Shown: positions 23,810 through 36,419 of the stretch, piece by piece
How positions within the stretch are numbered: the first letter of the stretch is position 1
Layout: the number at the start of each line of letters is the position of its first letter
NCBI GenBank assembly: GCA_037976565.1
Contig: CP137685.1
Span: forward strand, 21,471,032 to 21,535,031
DNA: 64,000 nt
Origin: Mesocentrotus franciscanus
Taxonomy: Eukaryota; Echinodermata; Echinoidea; Camarodonta; Strongylocentrotidae
Direction: 5' to 3'
Notes under the pieces: generated by a model
Seen by the model: only the letters and a program-made list of their open reading frames with translations
Database searches by the model: none
What the model was told of the DNA's origin: nothing
Position numbers and translations under genes: made by a program

Positions 23810-24571
23810 CTGTGCTTATAAAGCGCTTTCCACCGAAGTCTCTAAGCGTTATAACAAACAAAATACAATGACAAACAATTACATATTAAACAAACAAAAA
23901 ATAAAAAATGTCAAATACAATAATATAAACATCTAGAAATGTTGGTCATTGTTAAAGTGAATTAATGCTTGGATAGTTTCATATAGAAATGATGATTAAC
24001 ATCCTTGGGTTGTAATTGACAGCTGCTTCTTAAAAGAGAAATATACATTTATTTCCTCTCTTCACGTCCTAAACTACATGAACATGATTATTAAGTAATT
24101 GTTTAAATAAATTCACGTACTACATGTATCAACTACTTTTGTTTAGGCTAACCAACAAGTGTGATAAATGAAAGTAATATTTAGTCTCATAAATCAAGAG
24201 GAAAATAATAAGTGAGACCTTAGTTTCATATCTATCACTGGAATATCTACAATTAATACAAATTGAGTATCTAGAGTATGTAGGTATATAATTGATTTTA
24301 TAAAGAGAATATTGGCCGATTATATCCATTTTGCAGTACTTCAGTGTATGTTAGATTGAAATATCATACTAATAATGCATGATGAATTCATGAAGACTGT
24401 ACACTTTGACTTGACAATATTAGAGGTTCCTTATTAGAAGAGATCGCAAAGAATTTCAAGAAATCAAATCGACAACAATTTCAATATCCTATTGTAATGC
24501 CTCTAGAGCATGTTCATATCAAGCAATATGTCATTGTAATGACACAATGTTCAATAAGTGATACACAAGGG

Positions 24572-24656
24572 TGTCGTCTGTTTGGAGCCAGAAGGGCTTC
24601 AACTCATATCTTTTCACTCAGAGTTAATGCCCTTCTGTCTCTCAACAGATGATATG
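24572..24656. mobile_element. MITE family A copy
   Basis: The arms are gtcgtctgtttggagccaga and ctgtctctcaacagatgatatg, with the characteristic internal gagttaatgcccttct. Confidence 0.75.
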
Positions 24657-24732
24657 TTAGAGGATATGAGTATGTCTTTCTGACTTCTAGCAGACAAAGC
24701 TACTTTTGGTTTGATGGTTTAATGGTTTGTTT

Positions 24733-24927
24733 TACCCGACTGCTAAGAAAGCATGTGTATGCTTGTGAGTAAGCAACCAGGGGACCGACGGCTTTAAGTC
24801 CTCTCAGAGGAACTTGGTAATGAGGATTAATGCCTCACCAAAGGGCACTAGCGCATCAACTTGGTTTCGAACCCGGGACCTCCCGGTTACAAGACCACTG
24901 CTCTACCACTGGACCATCGCGTCTCCT
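24733..24927 (-). mobile_element. tRNA-derived SINE, minus strand
   Basis: On the minus strand it carries gagacgcgatggtccagtgg (A box region) and gggttcgaaaccaagttgat (B box) with the same body as 15078-15265. ORFs across it are artefacts. Confidence 0.8.
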
Positions 24928-24929
24928 GC

Positions 24930-25140
24930 TTTTAGTCAAGTGGTTTGAACATTTGACTGGAGAGGCAAGTAAGGTCATAGGTTCAAGCCCCAGTATGGCA
25001 CCAAGTTCCTTTGGCAAGAGATTAATATACACTTGCCTCTCCATACCAAGCAAAAAATGAAATTCTGGAAGGATGATGACAACCATCATGAATTGCCATA
25101 TCCCCTCATGGGGACCACTATGGTAGGAATCAGGGTCGGA
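24930..25140 (+). mobile_element. Second tRNA-derived SINE type, interrupted by hAT element
   Basis: tagtcaagtggtttgaacat (A box) and cataggttcaagccccagta (B box) are tRNA-like. The SINE appears to continue as actcccagggtggagatggt at 25957, beyond the hAT element. Confidence 0.6.
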
Positions 25141-25948
25141 AATACACGGGGGCGACGGGCGACTTTGCCCCCGTGAGTCTCGAAATCGCCCCCTAAAAAC
25201 CTGAAAACCATACTTGAAGGGGCGACCATTCTATTAAGAGTCCCCCCGTATGATTTTCGCTACTGATTCTGATCGCCTGCCCGCCCACATACCGATATAT
25301 TTGTTATAACGAAACATGCAATAAATCAATGCCAGATTTTTCCCGTATATAACTAGTTTCTTAGACAGAAATCGAATTTTGTTATAAAAAACCCGTAAAT
25401 AAATATATAAATTATGTTCCTATACCTCAGTAATTTTCTCACAACGGTTTAATTAAATTATATTATTATAGTAGATACCATTGTCAGACATTGATCGCAT
25501 CAATTTCTGTCTACGAAATGAAACTAGCTCTGCCATTAGAAATTAGAGTCTATACAGGAAAAACAAAAAATCCGGCCATGAATTGACATGTTTCGTTGTA
25601 ACAAATACATCAGTAAAATGGGACAACAGTACAAATATTCACTCACATTTAATGGTTTTAAGTTATAAATAAGTAAAAAAAACACAATATTAAATGGAAT
25701 TACATTTTTTTTAAATGGGATTGCATTGTCCATGTTAAAAATTTGGGACAGAAAAAAAAGACTAAATAACATATTACGTACCAATTTGGTCGCTAGCAGT
25801 ATGGCTAAGGAAAAAACAACTTATTGTTACAGCTTACAATATGGCTTTAAAAAAGTAGCCCCCTCTTTTCAAAAGTAGCCCCACTTTTCTTAAAGTAGCC
25901 CCTTGGTTTTTTGAAAAGTAGCCCCATAAAAAAGTAATTCCTAGCCTG
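25141..25948. mobile_element. Non-autonomous hAT-type element
   Basis: It is flanked by the 8-bp repeat gtaggaat (25133-25140 and 25949-25956). The ends are CAGGGTCGGAAAT and, on the other strand, CAGGCTAGGAATT; a CAGG terminus with an 8-bp target duplication is the hAT pattern. One end holds four copies of a subterminal word aagtagcccc (25854-25926) and the other has gggcgac/gccccc words. There is no transposase. Confidence 0.75.
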
Positions 25949-25985
25949 GTAGGAATACTCCCAGGGTGGAGATGGTGTACACAAT

Positions 25986-26080
25986 GTATCATCTGTTTGG
26001 AACGGTTCCATAGAGAGGATGTGAACTCATGTTCTTTACTACAGAGTTAACGCCCTTCTTGCTCTTAACAGATAGCATGC
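25986..26080. mobile_element. MITE family A, diverged copy
   Basis: The arms are gtatcatctgtttggaac and gctcttaacagatagcatg, with internal gagttaacgcccttct. It lies just beyond the hAT-type element. Confidence 0.6.
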
Positions 26081-26778
26081 ATGAATGAATCTAATGACAG
26101 GGGTAATAACATTTGGATAGAGCTTACAGACATTATTTTGTATCAAGCGCAACATAAACCAAGATGTATTTATCAATTTAGGCCTCGCAAAATAAAATCT
26201 GATTGCAAGGGATGACAGATTCTACAGAAGATCCACCAAATATGGAAAAATATTTCCAAGTAAGGACATCTTCTCGACCCCCATCTCTCACATTAATCAA
26301 TGATGCATTCTCCGTCACTCTCAGACCCATACAAGGTTACATGGAAGGAAGATGCTGGGAGAGAATTAGACCATGGCAGATTTATGATGTCTAGAAAGAA
26401 TGGGAATAGAATGACTCAAGGTATTCACTTTTTTTTCTTGAGCTCAACATTCTTGTAGCGATGAGTAATCAATATGATGTTGGTCCCGGTGCTCTTGGGG
26501 TGAGTCAAATGACATCCAAACTACCCACTGCAATGCCAACTCTTAATTCTTCCATTTTAATGTCCAACTTCCAAGGAATTTTCCTACCAACTTCATCATT
26601 TATTCTTCATCAAACAAAATTCAAAACGTATAGACTGTCATGCGCCACATCGAGACGACAAAATACTTTATTTTACAGGAGAGATGACCAATGGAATGCT
26701 GTCTCTTGTTCCATTTCAACATCATCTCCATGGTATTCCCCTACAAACTTCATCATCCTCCACCATCCAGAACATAGA

Positions 26779-27410
26779 TTATATCGTCTGTTTGGAGCCA
26801 GAAGGGTCTATACTCACATACAGTACATGTATTTCAAAGGTACTATGTCCCATTTGCAGGCCAAGAAAATGAAAAGGTTAAATTCCAACGGCATTTGAAA
26901 GACAATACTAATTTAGAACTTCCCTAAAAAAAGGGGGCTTGAAAATGTCTTTAAGTGGGAAAATAACGACTATTAGTTGTCGAATCGACTTAGGAGCTAT
27001 AGAGCCAGTAAGTAATAGTCTGATTTTTCAGACCATTGTACCGAATGGTCGTACGTTTTATGCTGCGCAAAGATTCAATCAGTTTAATTTTGGCCATTAC
27101 AAGAAGTGGGTTATTGATGTAGACAAATGCTCATGTACCCTTTACAGCTCATTTTATGTATGTTATTACCAAAGATGAAAAAAGCCAGTCAGTCACTCAA
27201 TAGTGTCTGACAGTGAAGTCTAGCAAGTAAACGGGTTTCCTTGCATAATTTGAATATTAGGACACTGCTAACGTTTAAATTTCACAGATAGGACATACAT
27301 GACATATTCATAATTCCTGCAAAGTTCTACAGAATTTGATGTTGGCTGCAAAAGGGACATAGTATCTTTAACACACCGTAACGCCCGTCTGGCTCTGAAC
27401 AAACGATACC
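26779..27410. mobile_element. MITE family A copy split by TTAA element H
   Basis: The left half (26779-26831) reads atatcgtctgtttggagcca and the right half (27372-27410) reads taacgcccgtctggctctga and aacaaacgatac. Together they make one palindrome interrupted by the 26832-27371 insertion. A further degraded copy follows directly at 27411-27493. Confidence 0.75.
26832..27371. mobile_element. TTAA-type element H copy 2, nested in MITE A
   Basis: It starts ttcaaaggtactatgtccca and ends agggacatagtatctttaa. It closely matches 6832-7367. It interrupts a family A palindrome. Confidence 0.85.
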
Positions 27411-27493
27411 ATCTGCCATGAGACAGAAGGGTGTAAAACTCTGTCAAATCCGTTATTTGTAACTTGATGCCCTTCTCGCTCTCAGCAGACTCA
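27411..27493. mobile_element. MITE family A, degraded copy
   Basis: It has the left arm atctgccatgagacagaaggg and the right arm gatgcccttctcgctctcag followed by cagac. It directly adjoins the split copy. Confidence 0.45.
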
Positions 27494-27519
27494 CTTAAGG
27501 TACAGGAAGTGAATTATAC

Positions 27520-28020
27520 TGCACAAAGCCTTTACTCAATTTTACAAGTGAGTAGTGGTCGCAGGAATGCAAACTCTTGTACATTTCAACATCATCTCAT
27601 GGCATTCTTCTATCTATCAACTCTTCATTATCAGAAATCCGAGAAAAAAAATATACCGAGTGTCCATCATGTTGAAACTCTAAAAGATGAGAGCCTTTTT
27701 CCTCAATTTTACAAGTGAGTAGTGGTCGCAGGAATGCCAACTCTTATACATGTCATCATCATCTCATGGCATTTCTTCTATGACTCTTCATCATCAGAAA
27801 TCTGAAGAAAAAAATACCAAGAGTGCCCATCATGTTGAAACTCTAAAACATGAGAGTCTTTCCTCAATTTTACGAGGGAGCAGTGGTCACAGGAATGCCA
27901 ACTCTTGTTCATGTCAACATCATGTCATGGCATTTATTCTATCAACTCTAAAACTCGAGAGGTGAACAATGGAATGCTGACCCTTGATCAGTTCACCATC
28001 AACACCATGGGATTCCCATA
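27520..28020. repeat. Tandem array, about 169-bp period
   Basis: agtagtggtcgcaggaatgc recurs at 27551 and 27718, with a variant at 27889. More degraded units (catttcaacatcatctccat) extend back to about 26550, now separated by insertions. Confidence 0.8.
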
Positions 28021-29749
28021 TGACATTTTTGTTTTTATGTTTTTATTATTCAAACTTTTGTATAACATCACCAATCTCAAATGCTAATAACAAAGAACAA
28101 CATATTTACAGTAAAATCAAATAAGAATAATGATTATTTTAAAAAATATTAAAAAAATAAAAATCTCAAACAGAGTACATGAACATACCACCACTGACAC
28201 TGTATAACTCTTACTGGGCAAAAACCACACATTCACCTAAATTTAAAATAATACGCAACATCAAGTTTCAATGTCCATTTCTTGAAATGTACCGGTAATG
28301 CAAGGGTGTTGTTCTTCTCTAATATCTTGTATTCTATAGTTGTCTTCACATTTTAAATTCTGGATTAGACTTTTGGAACTTACATCTAACAAAATACAAT
28401 TTTAACATTCTCATATGACTTCATCATTCACCAATCATTTAAACCCAAGATAATATTGAAGGAATTCGTTAACGCTGAGTGACATAAAATATGTCTTAAA
28501 TGATGTGCTGCACATGTAACAGCCAATAAAAAAAAACATTGATAGGGTTAACCCTCTGTTTGCTAAGTGTGGCAAACAGTTGGAAACAAATATAAATATG
28601 ATATGTGGAATGAATTGCGAGTGCAGTTTCTGGTATTATTCAGAACCTAAACGGTTGTTAGATCACATTTAAATATCATTACCGGTAATTGATAAAAACT
28701 AATTACTCTGGAAAACTCAAAATTATATTTATTCAAAAAGAATTTGTTGGAACTGTTCTTTCTGCAGCATAATTTGGCAAGTAAAGAGTTAAAGATTGAT
28801 TTCAGGTTGGTCCTAAAGGGGAAGACTCTTTGTAAATTAGCATTACCAAGATTCAAAGTTTAAATGGATTAAGTTTGATGAGTCATTCCACCGGTGCACT
28901 CTCCTTTATGACGCTCTGGTAAATTATTAACAGAATGCTGCTTTGCAAAGTGAATAGATACTTACATAAGTACAGCCTTATCAATCAACGTAACACAAAT
29001 GGAATTGCAATTTCTCTGGGATATCAATCACAGAGTGAAGAGTTTTGGGGCAAAATTAAGTCCGAAATCACTGTTTGTCTACTACCTGCAAATTTTTGCA
29101 CATACTGTTACTGTTAGGTATGTGCTCCGAGATTTATGGAGTGCCTTTGCTCACTGGAGTATGTATAAGGTGACTCATATTACGTGGTACCACCTACGCA
29201 AATGCCAATTCTCATTCATTTTGCTATTTACTTTTTGGGGTAATTTTAGAAATACATATCTACATCCTCATTCTTTATCATTCAAGCCTATGATTGGCAT
29301 TGAGGTAAACTTTGGGTGACAGAGAGAGAGAGAGAGAGAGAGAAGGGGGGTCTTCTTAAGAGGCTACATTACCTGATTCCAGGAAAATTTGTAAATTGGT
29401 GAATCATTCCACTGGTGGACTTTATTTCATTAGTCATCAATGTTATCACAATTTCTCAACTTTGATCAATCACAACTTCTCGACTATGATCAACCATAAA
29501 TTATCAGAACATGTTCCACAAATGCATGGGGTTTACAATGATCTAAGTACATGTAACATAAACAGGTGTATATCAAACCTGAAAAATGAAGATGTGCCAC
29601 TTCTTTACGACCAAAGTCCATGCTTTTCATAACGACAAATATATTCTGCAGACTTGAGAAATTGCCTACTTTCCTCACAGCTTGCTAAAGATCATGTAAA
29701 TATCTGATACTGATATATTATGATTTGAAGATACACACGAGTGATGTGA
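28021..29749. other. Intronic AT-rich sequence
   Basis: Nothing recognised except a short GA run at 29322-29343. Confidence 0.5.
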
Positions 29750-31300
29750 GAAGACGTGTGAACACTTAGTTAACATGTACAGCATTGATAGGACTATCCA
29801 AGAATAACACATTCTGTCCACTCCCACCATGTCTACATCTCATACAGATAAGATCCATGGAACCAACAACCCCCTCCCCCAGCCCCTTCTTTTCTTATCA
29901 CTCCCTCAGTAGGCCCATTCACACATAACAATTAGAGCGATTTGGATCACGATGCAAAGATCAAATTTTTTTGGTGACCATTCACACACAGGGAGAATTC
30001 TCCCTCGACAGCAAGAACGTCCGAACTGCGCATGCATGAATCTCGACGATGTATGCGCGCTTGGAATCCTAAAATTAAATAAATCGATTTTTGATTCTCA
30101 ATACCATTCATGCACACAGCGCCCGGCAAACTATCGCAATTATTCTGAAAAAATAACAAGATTTACTGCGAATTGTATCACGAAGATTAGTGAAATTATT
30201 CTGTCAACACCCAAAAAAAAGAGATCGCGATGCAAAAGTCGATTTTTAAATCTCACTTTTTCTGTAGGTGTGAACGCCCCTCATGTCTCAAATACAATAT
30301 GACCACATATACATTAATAGCCTATCAATCAATCATCTTGCACAGCTGTGAGCATGTAATGAAAGATGGATCTCCCCCTCCTATCTATTGATGTCTACAT
30401 CTCATATAGATAAGACCAGGGGATGACCCCCCACCCCTCCGAGCAATCCATTAAACACTATTTCTCACTTATTATAGATGTTTAACAATTGCTCAACTAG
30501 CAAAGCCAACATTTAACAATAACTCACTCTTCCCCTTCTGGTAAATCTCCCATGTCTACATCTCATACAGATATTTTACCACCCCACCCCCATCCCTGAA
30601 CAGTCCCACTGCCCCTTACTGTCAACCTTTCGTTATTACTCCTTTTCAATAATGATGGATGCACACATATAGCTTTACAATCTACTATGTACCACAGCCA
30701 ATATGGAACATACAACTATACAATATTGTTCAATACCATTTTATGGCCCCATGCCTAAATACATATGAAGATGAAAACTATGCTATGCCTTTCCCACTTC
30801 TTTATCCTTCTAACCTTTTATGAACACTATTTCTCAATTATGATGAATGCCCATAATATCCTACCAATCAATCATCTAGTAGAACATCACATTCTCATAT
30901 TCTATGGTCCACTTCCATCTCCCCATGTCTACATCTCATTTAGATGCAACCAAGGGGACCACACCCCCTTTCCCCCTCCCCTTCCTTAGCATCTCTTTTG
31001 TCCTATTCCTTAATTACGACTGAACTGAAGCCCACATACCCAACCTATCAATTATCTGGTATAGAAAATATGACAAAAAATAGCACATCCACCATCTTTC
31101 TCTCTCTCTCATCATCTCTCTCCATGTCTACATCTAATAAAGATACAAGTACAAAGGAGGTGACTAGACCCCACTCCCCCTCCCTGACCCCTTAGCTTTC
31201 CATCTCAAAGCATGCTATACTACCCCTCAATTACGATGGATGGCCAAATATACCCTAATCCATCATCTAGTACTGCCAATATGTAAACATACTCAATGCC
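29750..31300. repeat. Degenerate tandem array, about 160-200-bp period, interrupted
   Basis: atgtctacatctcatacaga and variants recur at about 29829, 30391, 30553, 30926 and 31124. Removing element N (29913-30280) makes the first gap about 194 bp, in register with the others. Confidence 0.75.
29913..30280. mobile_element. Terminal-repeat DNA element N inside a tandem array
   Basis: It starts gcccattcacacataacaat and ends ctgtaggtgtgaacgccc. The interior is CG-richer (gatgtatgcgcgcttgg). It separates two units of the array at 29.75-31.3 kb. Confidence 0.65.
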
Positions 31301-32209
31301 ATCCCATGGAGAGGAGTGCTGAATAATTTTGATCATGGCATGTACATAATCACGCATCTCCCATTCCAGTTCTCAATATACTTGTGAATAACACTATGGG
31401 TGCCAATCTGAATTACCTTTAGTTTAGTTCAAGTTTAAATGTAATGTGTTCTAGAGAAAAATATTCCTTGAAATTATGGATCTGTTCGAAAAATAAGAAG
31501 GTGCTGAATATTTACAAGTTAAAAACAATGGTTCAATTTACACTTTCCCTGATTAAAATATCTTCAGAAATCATTTTTTTTTTGTGTGTGTGTGCAATGG
31601 TCAAGAAGTCAGAATAAATTTTGAATTCCAACAGTATTTGTTTCAATGCAAGTTGATGAGTTGTAATATATACAGTATATGTACTATCCAAATATTAGAG
31701 TGGAAATCCACTTTTTGGCGGAGTCATATCAAGGATCCCTTCCTTTGGTGTAGATCGAGATCCACATTAATACAAAAAGTGGAATCAACTCCCATAGTTG
31801 TTCATCCACTACTTTTGGAATGGATTCCACTATAACTTGGAGTGGATTAAAAGAACATGTATGTACAACATACGCATACTATGATAGGAATGAAAAGCAA
31901 CTCACCATTTTGCATTCATGAGTAATTTGTTTTTATCTGCAGGTACCATCTTTGTCGGTCTATGTGTTGTGAGCCTACTGAACGCTGTAGACACTCATTA
32001 TCAGATTTATACTACTAATATTGATACTCCCACTGTATGACTACCTCATTAAAACATTCCATGTAGTTTATAGAATGCATGAATGGGACAGGAAGAGCTG
32101 GCCAACCCTTCCCTTGGACAAAATTGTTCATCATCTTCTTTACAAAATGTTTCAAAAGAGTTTTTTTTAATGATACAGTACCAGGATACGTCAAACACAG
32201 GGGCAGAGA

Positions 32210-32455
32210 AACAGAGAGAAATAAAAACAGAGAGGGAGAGAGATAGAGAGAGAGATAGAGCAAAATATGGGGATAGGAAGAGGGAGAGGGAGAGGGAGAG
32301 AGAGGGGGAAAGAGAGAGAGAGAGATTGGGAGAGGACGAGGGAGAGGAAAGAGGGAGGAGGGAGAGATATGGGGAAAGGGGGGAGAGAGAGAGAGAGAGG
32401 GGGGAAGCTAAAGATAGCGAGAGGGGAGAAAGAGAGAGAGGCAAGCAGAGAGGAG
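32210..32455. repeat. GA-rich low-complexity tract
   Basis: Irregular GAGAGG purine repeats run for about 245 bp; the Arg/Glu-rich open frame across them is not a gene. Confidence 0.9.
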
Positions 32456-32607
32456 TAAGACCTCAGGAATGTAAGAAGTGGGTGAGAGGATTTCAGCTGA
32501 GAAGAACCACATGAATACCTTTACTGACATTCTTCAAAAGTTCATATTTCTTTAAAAATAGATCATTGTGGTGTAAAAATACAGAAGAAACATTCTTCAA
32601 GAATAAC

Positions 32608-32725
32608 ATAATCTGTTGAGAGCCAGAAGGGCATAAACTGTGTACAATTATACAACATAATGCCTTTTTGCCTCAAACTCTGTGTAAAGTAATATGAGAT
32701 AATGCCATTTTGGCTCTCAAGAAGA
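32608..32725. mobile_element. MITE family A, rearranged copy
   Basis: The left arm is atctgttgagagccagaagg. It is followed by two right-arm-like segments (aatgcctttttgcctc and aatgccattttggctctcaa), suggesting internal duplication. Confidence 0.6.
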
Positions 32726-33820
32726 AACAGTAAGGTCAGGGGTCGGATAATAACAAACATGAGGTTCTTATTAAAATCATCAAATCAGAGTGGGGTGAGA
32801 AAGTACAGAAAGGAGAAGAAAAAATATTCATCAAAATAACATGCCCACCACTTACAAAGACTCTGAAAGATTTCCAACTGTTTCAAAATCAGCCAGGTTT
32901 CCCCATGCTTTTCACATTGAAGAGACATTAACTTGAACTGTTATCCCAGTTTTCTCAATATGCAAAGATTACTTGAGTCAGATTCTTTCCAATTAAAAAT
33001 ACAGACAAACCTGCTTTAGCAACCACCTGTATAGAAAGGCCACCTGTCTATAAAGACCACATTTTTTTACCGTGAAAATGGTTTTGCATTGAAAGGTGTA
33101 CTATAAAACCTGTACATAAACCTGCCTTTAAACTTCGACCACTTTTCTTGTCTCCCTTGAATGGTCTATATACAGGTTTCATTTTATGTTCATAAGGACA
33201 ATAACTGGCTGTAATTACCATGGTAAAACAGTCATATACATTTAAATGTAGTCCCTAGGTGCGTTATACAATTATCTTTATTAATCAAGCTCCCTTCTTG
33301 ATATCTGTCTTGGGAATGATCCAAAACAGAGCCATCTTGGCTATCTTCCTCAGGATTGTCCAAGCTGGAAACATCTTTGATATGACCATGAATAATGAGT
33401 TGCCATCAAACACAAAAACATTGTCTCTTCTTTGGCCTCATTGCTCACCACTTGCTCATCACGGAACGATACCCCCCATGGAAATGGTGCTGAATATGGA
33501 TTAGAGCACTGCTTTGTTAAACATGAATTTGTGTATACATGTTACCATTTAAGCATGTAATTTTTCATCATCTTGCTATACTTTTCTTTTATAATCGGAT
33601 ATATTCTTTCTCCATATGTATGATCAGTATGAAATGTGAAAGGAGCGACCATAACAACATTTTTTTCCAATAAAAGCGGAGTGGGGGTTTGGTAGAAGCC
33701 CAAATGTACATTGCAAGTGCCTGCAATGTATACTATAGCTTAAAAGTTATCTGTTAAAAACAAAACCAACACTTGTTTAACTCTTGTAGAGTGGTGTGAC
33801 ATATTATAGGCCTGAAGATC

Positions 33821-34135
33821 AGGGGGGTGTTTCACAAAGATCCTAAGTCGAACTTAACTCTAAGTTGGACTTAAGAATCATGGAATGCCATTTGTAGCCT
33901 TAAAATAAAATTCATTCAAAAGCGAAAATTCAAGTATTTTAGACTTTTTTATAAATTCCACAGCAAGAACATGAAATCTCCTTGATAATAGAAAATAAGA
34001 ATGATTTGAATCAACATTTTATGCCTTTTAAAATAACTTTTACAAAATATTTTCATAGATGCCAACGGCTTTCCATAATTGTTAAGTCTAACTTAGAGAT
34101 AAGTTCAACCTAAGATCTTTGTGAAACACCCCCCA
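33821..34135. mobile_element. Inverted-repeat element B copy 3
   Basis: The ends are ggggggtgtttcacaaagat and atctttgtgaaacacccccc, with inner arms ctaagttggacttaag and gttaagtctaacttag. The interior differs from copies 1 and 2. Confidence 0.85.
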
Positions 34136-34163
34136 GAAATCTGCTATTTAGGTCGATATCAAA

Positions 34164-34249
34164 ATATCGTTTGTTCAGAGCCAGAAGGGCGTTAACTCTG
34201 TATTAAAGTATCATGAGTTCCTCCCTTCTGGCTCTAAACAGACGATATG
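34164..34249. mobile_element. MITE family A copy
   Basis: This is a well-preserved palindrome with arms atatcgtttgttcagagcca and ctggctctaaacagacgata. It lies just beyond element B copy 3. Confidence 0.8.
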
Positions 34250-35019
34250 TTGAATTCATTCTTGATGTGAAAACGTGTCAAAGAAGTTAGTATGTATTGA
34301 TACACTTGAAGTTGGTATGTATTTATACACTAAAGATTGATGTGTAATGTGAACAAGTCTTGTGTACATTATGTACGCATGAAACCTTGATCAACAGAAA
34401 TCATAGAGGCATAACATTCCAAATGGATTTAACCCTTTATGATGTAACAAAGCCTCAATATATTCTGGTTTAACATTTACTAAAGAAGCTGCTTACAAGA
34501 AAGAATAGTGTGCATGAATGCATTGTAAACGTAACCTTAAGTTATGAAAAGAAATACTGGAAATAGAGAGAGACAAGTCATTCCCTTACAAGTGCAAGTC
34601 ACTGCATACATTGACATTGTCCAAACTCGAAAAGTATGCAGACTGACTATAATTCCAGAGTAAATAAATATTGACAATCACAGCAATTCTCTACAATAGA
34701 AATTAGCATCAAAATATATTCTAACAGGTCGTGACAGTGCAATCATTTTGTGCAAATACGACACACACAGTCGGAAGGTCACTCAAGGACTGAATGTGTT
34801 TATATTGGAAACTTTACTGGTAGCGCATGTTCATAGGGTTATTCTTTTTTTGTAATCAGTCATAATTAGCTGAACAATAACTAAAAGATAAATCTCAACA
34901 GGTTATGGTAATGTAATCATTTTGTGCAAATATGACACACATTCCTGAAGGTCACTCAAAGATTATAATAATACATAATAATAATAATTTATAGTGGAGT
35001 CTCGAATAGTTCTTTCAGA

Positions 35020-35639
35020 AAAGGCAGCTGCTGTAATCGTTCACGCATTCATAACATCACGGTTAGATGGTGGAAATTCTTTGCTCTTTGGAATATTACT
35101 CAACAGCACTTAAAGAAATTACAATATGCTCAGAATTCTGCTGCACGTATTCTTTCAAGAGGTAGAAAGTTTGACCACATTACCCCTACACTTATTGCAC
35201 TAGATTGGCTTCCTGTAAATCAGAGAATTGAATACAAAATTATTTTATTAACATGGAAGGCAATGCATGGATATGCCCGTGTACATTTCAGACTTGACTA
35301 TTTATAACCCTCGAACTAATTTGCAATCTGCAGGTAAATACCTGCTTGAGAGTCCTCGAACACGCTCTCTTCTAGGTGATCGATAATTCACTGCCTGTGC
35401 ATTGAGATTGTGGAATGGTCTTCCCTAAATCCTTCGCTCTTGTCACCAGTTATCCACTTTCAGAACTTAACTAAAGACATACCTATTTCAGATTGCTTAC
35501 GATTAGTCACTGCTTTTTTGTCTTTCCCAGTTAGAATCATGAAAAGACATTTTTTGTAGGTTTTCAGTCTCATCAGCGCCTTTGATTAGGCAACTAGATA
35601 TTGGCGCATTATAAATTCCTGGATTGGATGGATTGGATA
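35020..35639 (+). pseudogene. LINE reverse-transcriptase fragment (CR1/L2-like)
   Basis: Broken frames read VHAFITSRLDGGNSLLFGI, then QQHLKKLQYAQNSAARILSR and DHITPTLIALDWLPVNQRIE followed by YKIILLTWKAMHGYA, and later LRLWNGLP. This is the C-terminal reverse-transcriptase region of non-LTR elements. Stops and a frame change show it is dead. The 3' tail gcgcattataaattcctgg plus ggattggatggattggat resembles the repeated-ATTGG tails of such elements. Confidence 0.85.
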
Positions 35640-35877
35640 TAGAGCTCATGTCTGGCACATTGCCACTCCTGGTGCTCCATTATTATTACCCCTGCCTTAG
35701 CACAGCAGTCATTACAGCGCTCAAGCATTATAAGGAATTAATTCCTGCCAGGTACCCATTTACCTCACCTGGGTGGAGGGTGGCAAATAAAGATTAATGT
35801 CTTGCCAAACAGAGATTCAAACCCCTTTCCTTGTGGTTCACAGTCCGAAGACTTATCCACTTGCCCACAACATCCCT
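35640..35877 (-). mobile_element. tRNA-derived SINE next to the LINE tail
   Basis: On the minus strand it begins gggcaagtggataagtcttc (A-box-like) and has ggtttgaatctc (B-box-like) about 50 bp later. It abuts the LINE fragment; both together interrupt a tandem array (34962-35877). Confidence 0.6.
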
Positions 35878-36202
35878 ACTGAATGTGTTTTTTATTGAAA
35901 ACTTTACTGGTCATACTTGGTCACTTGGTTATTGTGCTTCATTACTCATGTTGCATGACAATAAACTAAACTTAATTTCAACAGGTCATGAGGATGTTGT
36001 ATTCAGAAAATATGAGACACATGGCTGAATGTCATTTGAAGAATGAAAGTGTTTGAATAGGTAAAACGACTGATAGTTTGTGTTCACAAGGCTACTTTTT
36101 CTTGACTCAACTATCAATTCACAACAGCAACATCAGGGTAAGTTCTGACAGGTCATGCCAATGCTATCATACATATAGGCCTGCATGGACAGTATGTACA
36201 GT

Positions 36203-36419
36203 GAACAACTATTCATACCCCTTGTAAATTTGATGTTTTTTGGTGTTATTTTGTAACTCAAGAATGAAAGGTGGACTGATTGAAATAGGACCTCTGTTGA
36301 ATACTTATGTATGCTTTAACATGTCACATTCTCAAGAAACATAAATCAGGGACAAATCAATTATCACGTACTAGTAAAATTACAAAACTTGAAAAGGGTA
36401 TAAATAATTTAGTTGTTAA
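36203..36419. mobile_element. Element F copy 2, uninterrupted
   Basis: The terminal arms are aactattcataccccttgta and aagggtataaataatttagt. It is inserted in the 170-bp tandem array of 34.7-36.6 kb. Confidence 0.75.

Larger units (their letters stand above)
31301..33820. other. Intronic sequence with few recognised features
   Basis: Apart from the GA tract and one MITE A copy, a local cluster of agtggaatccact-like words lies at 31695-31850. No gene was seen. Confidence 0.45.

Noticed and set aside
24830..25089. ORFs on both strands with apparent protein-like composition
   Set aside because: They lie in tRNA-derived SINE sequence and recur at other SINE copies.
32049..32514. Open frames of 131 and 143 codons on opposite strands
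   Set aside because: They come from a GA-rich low-complexity tract.
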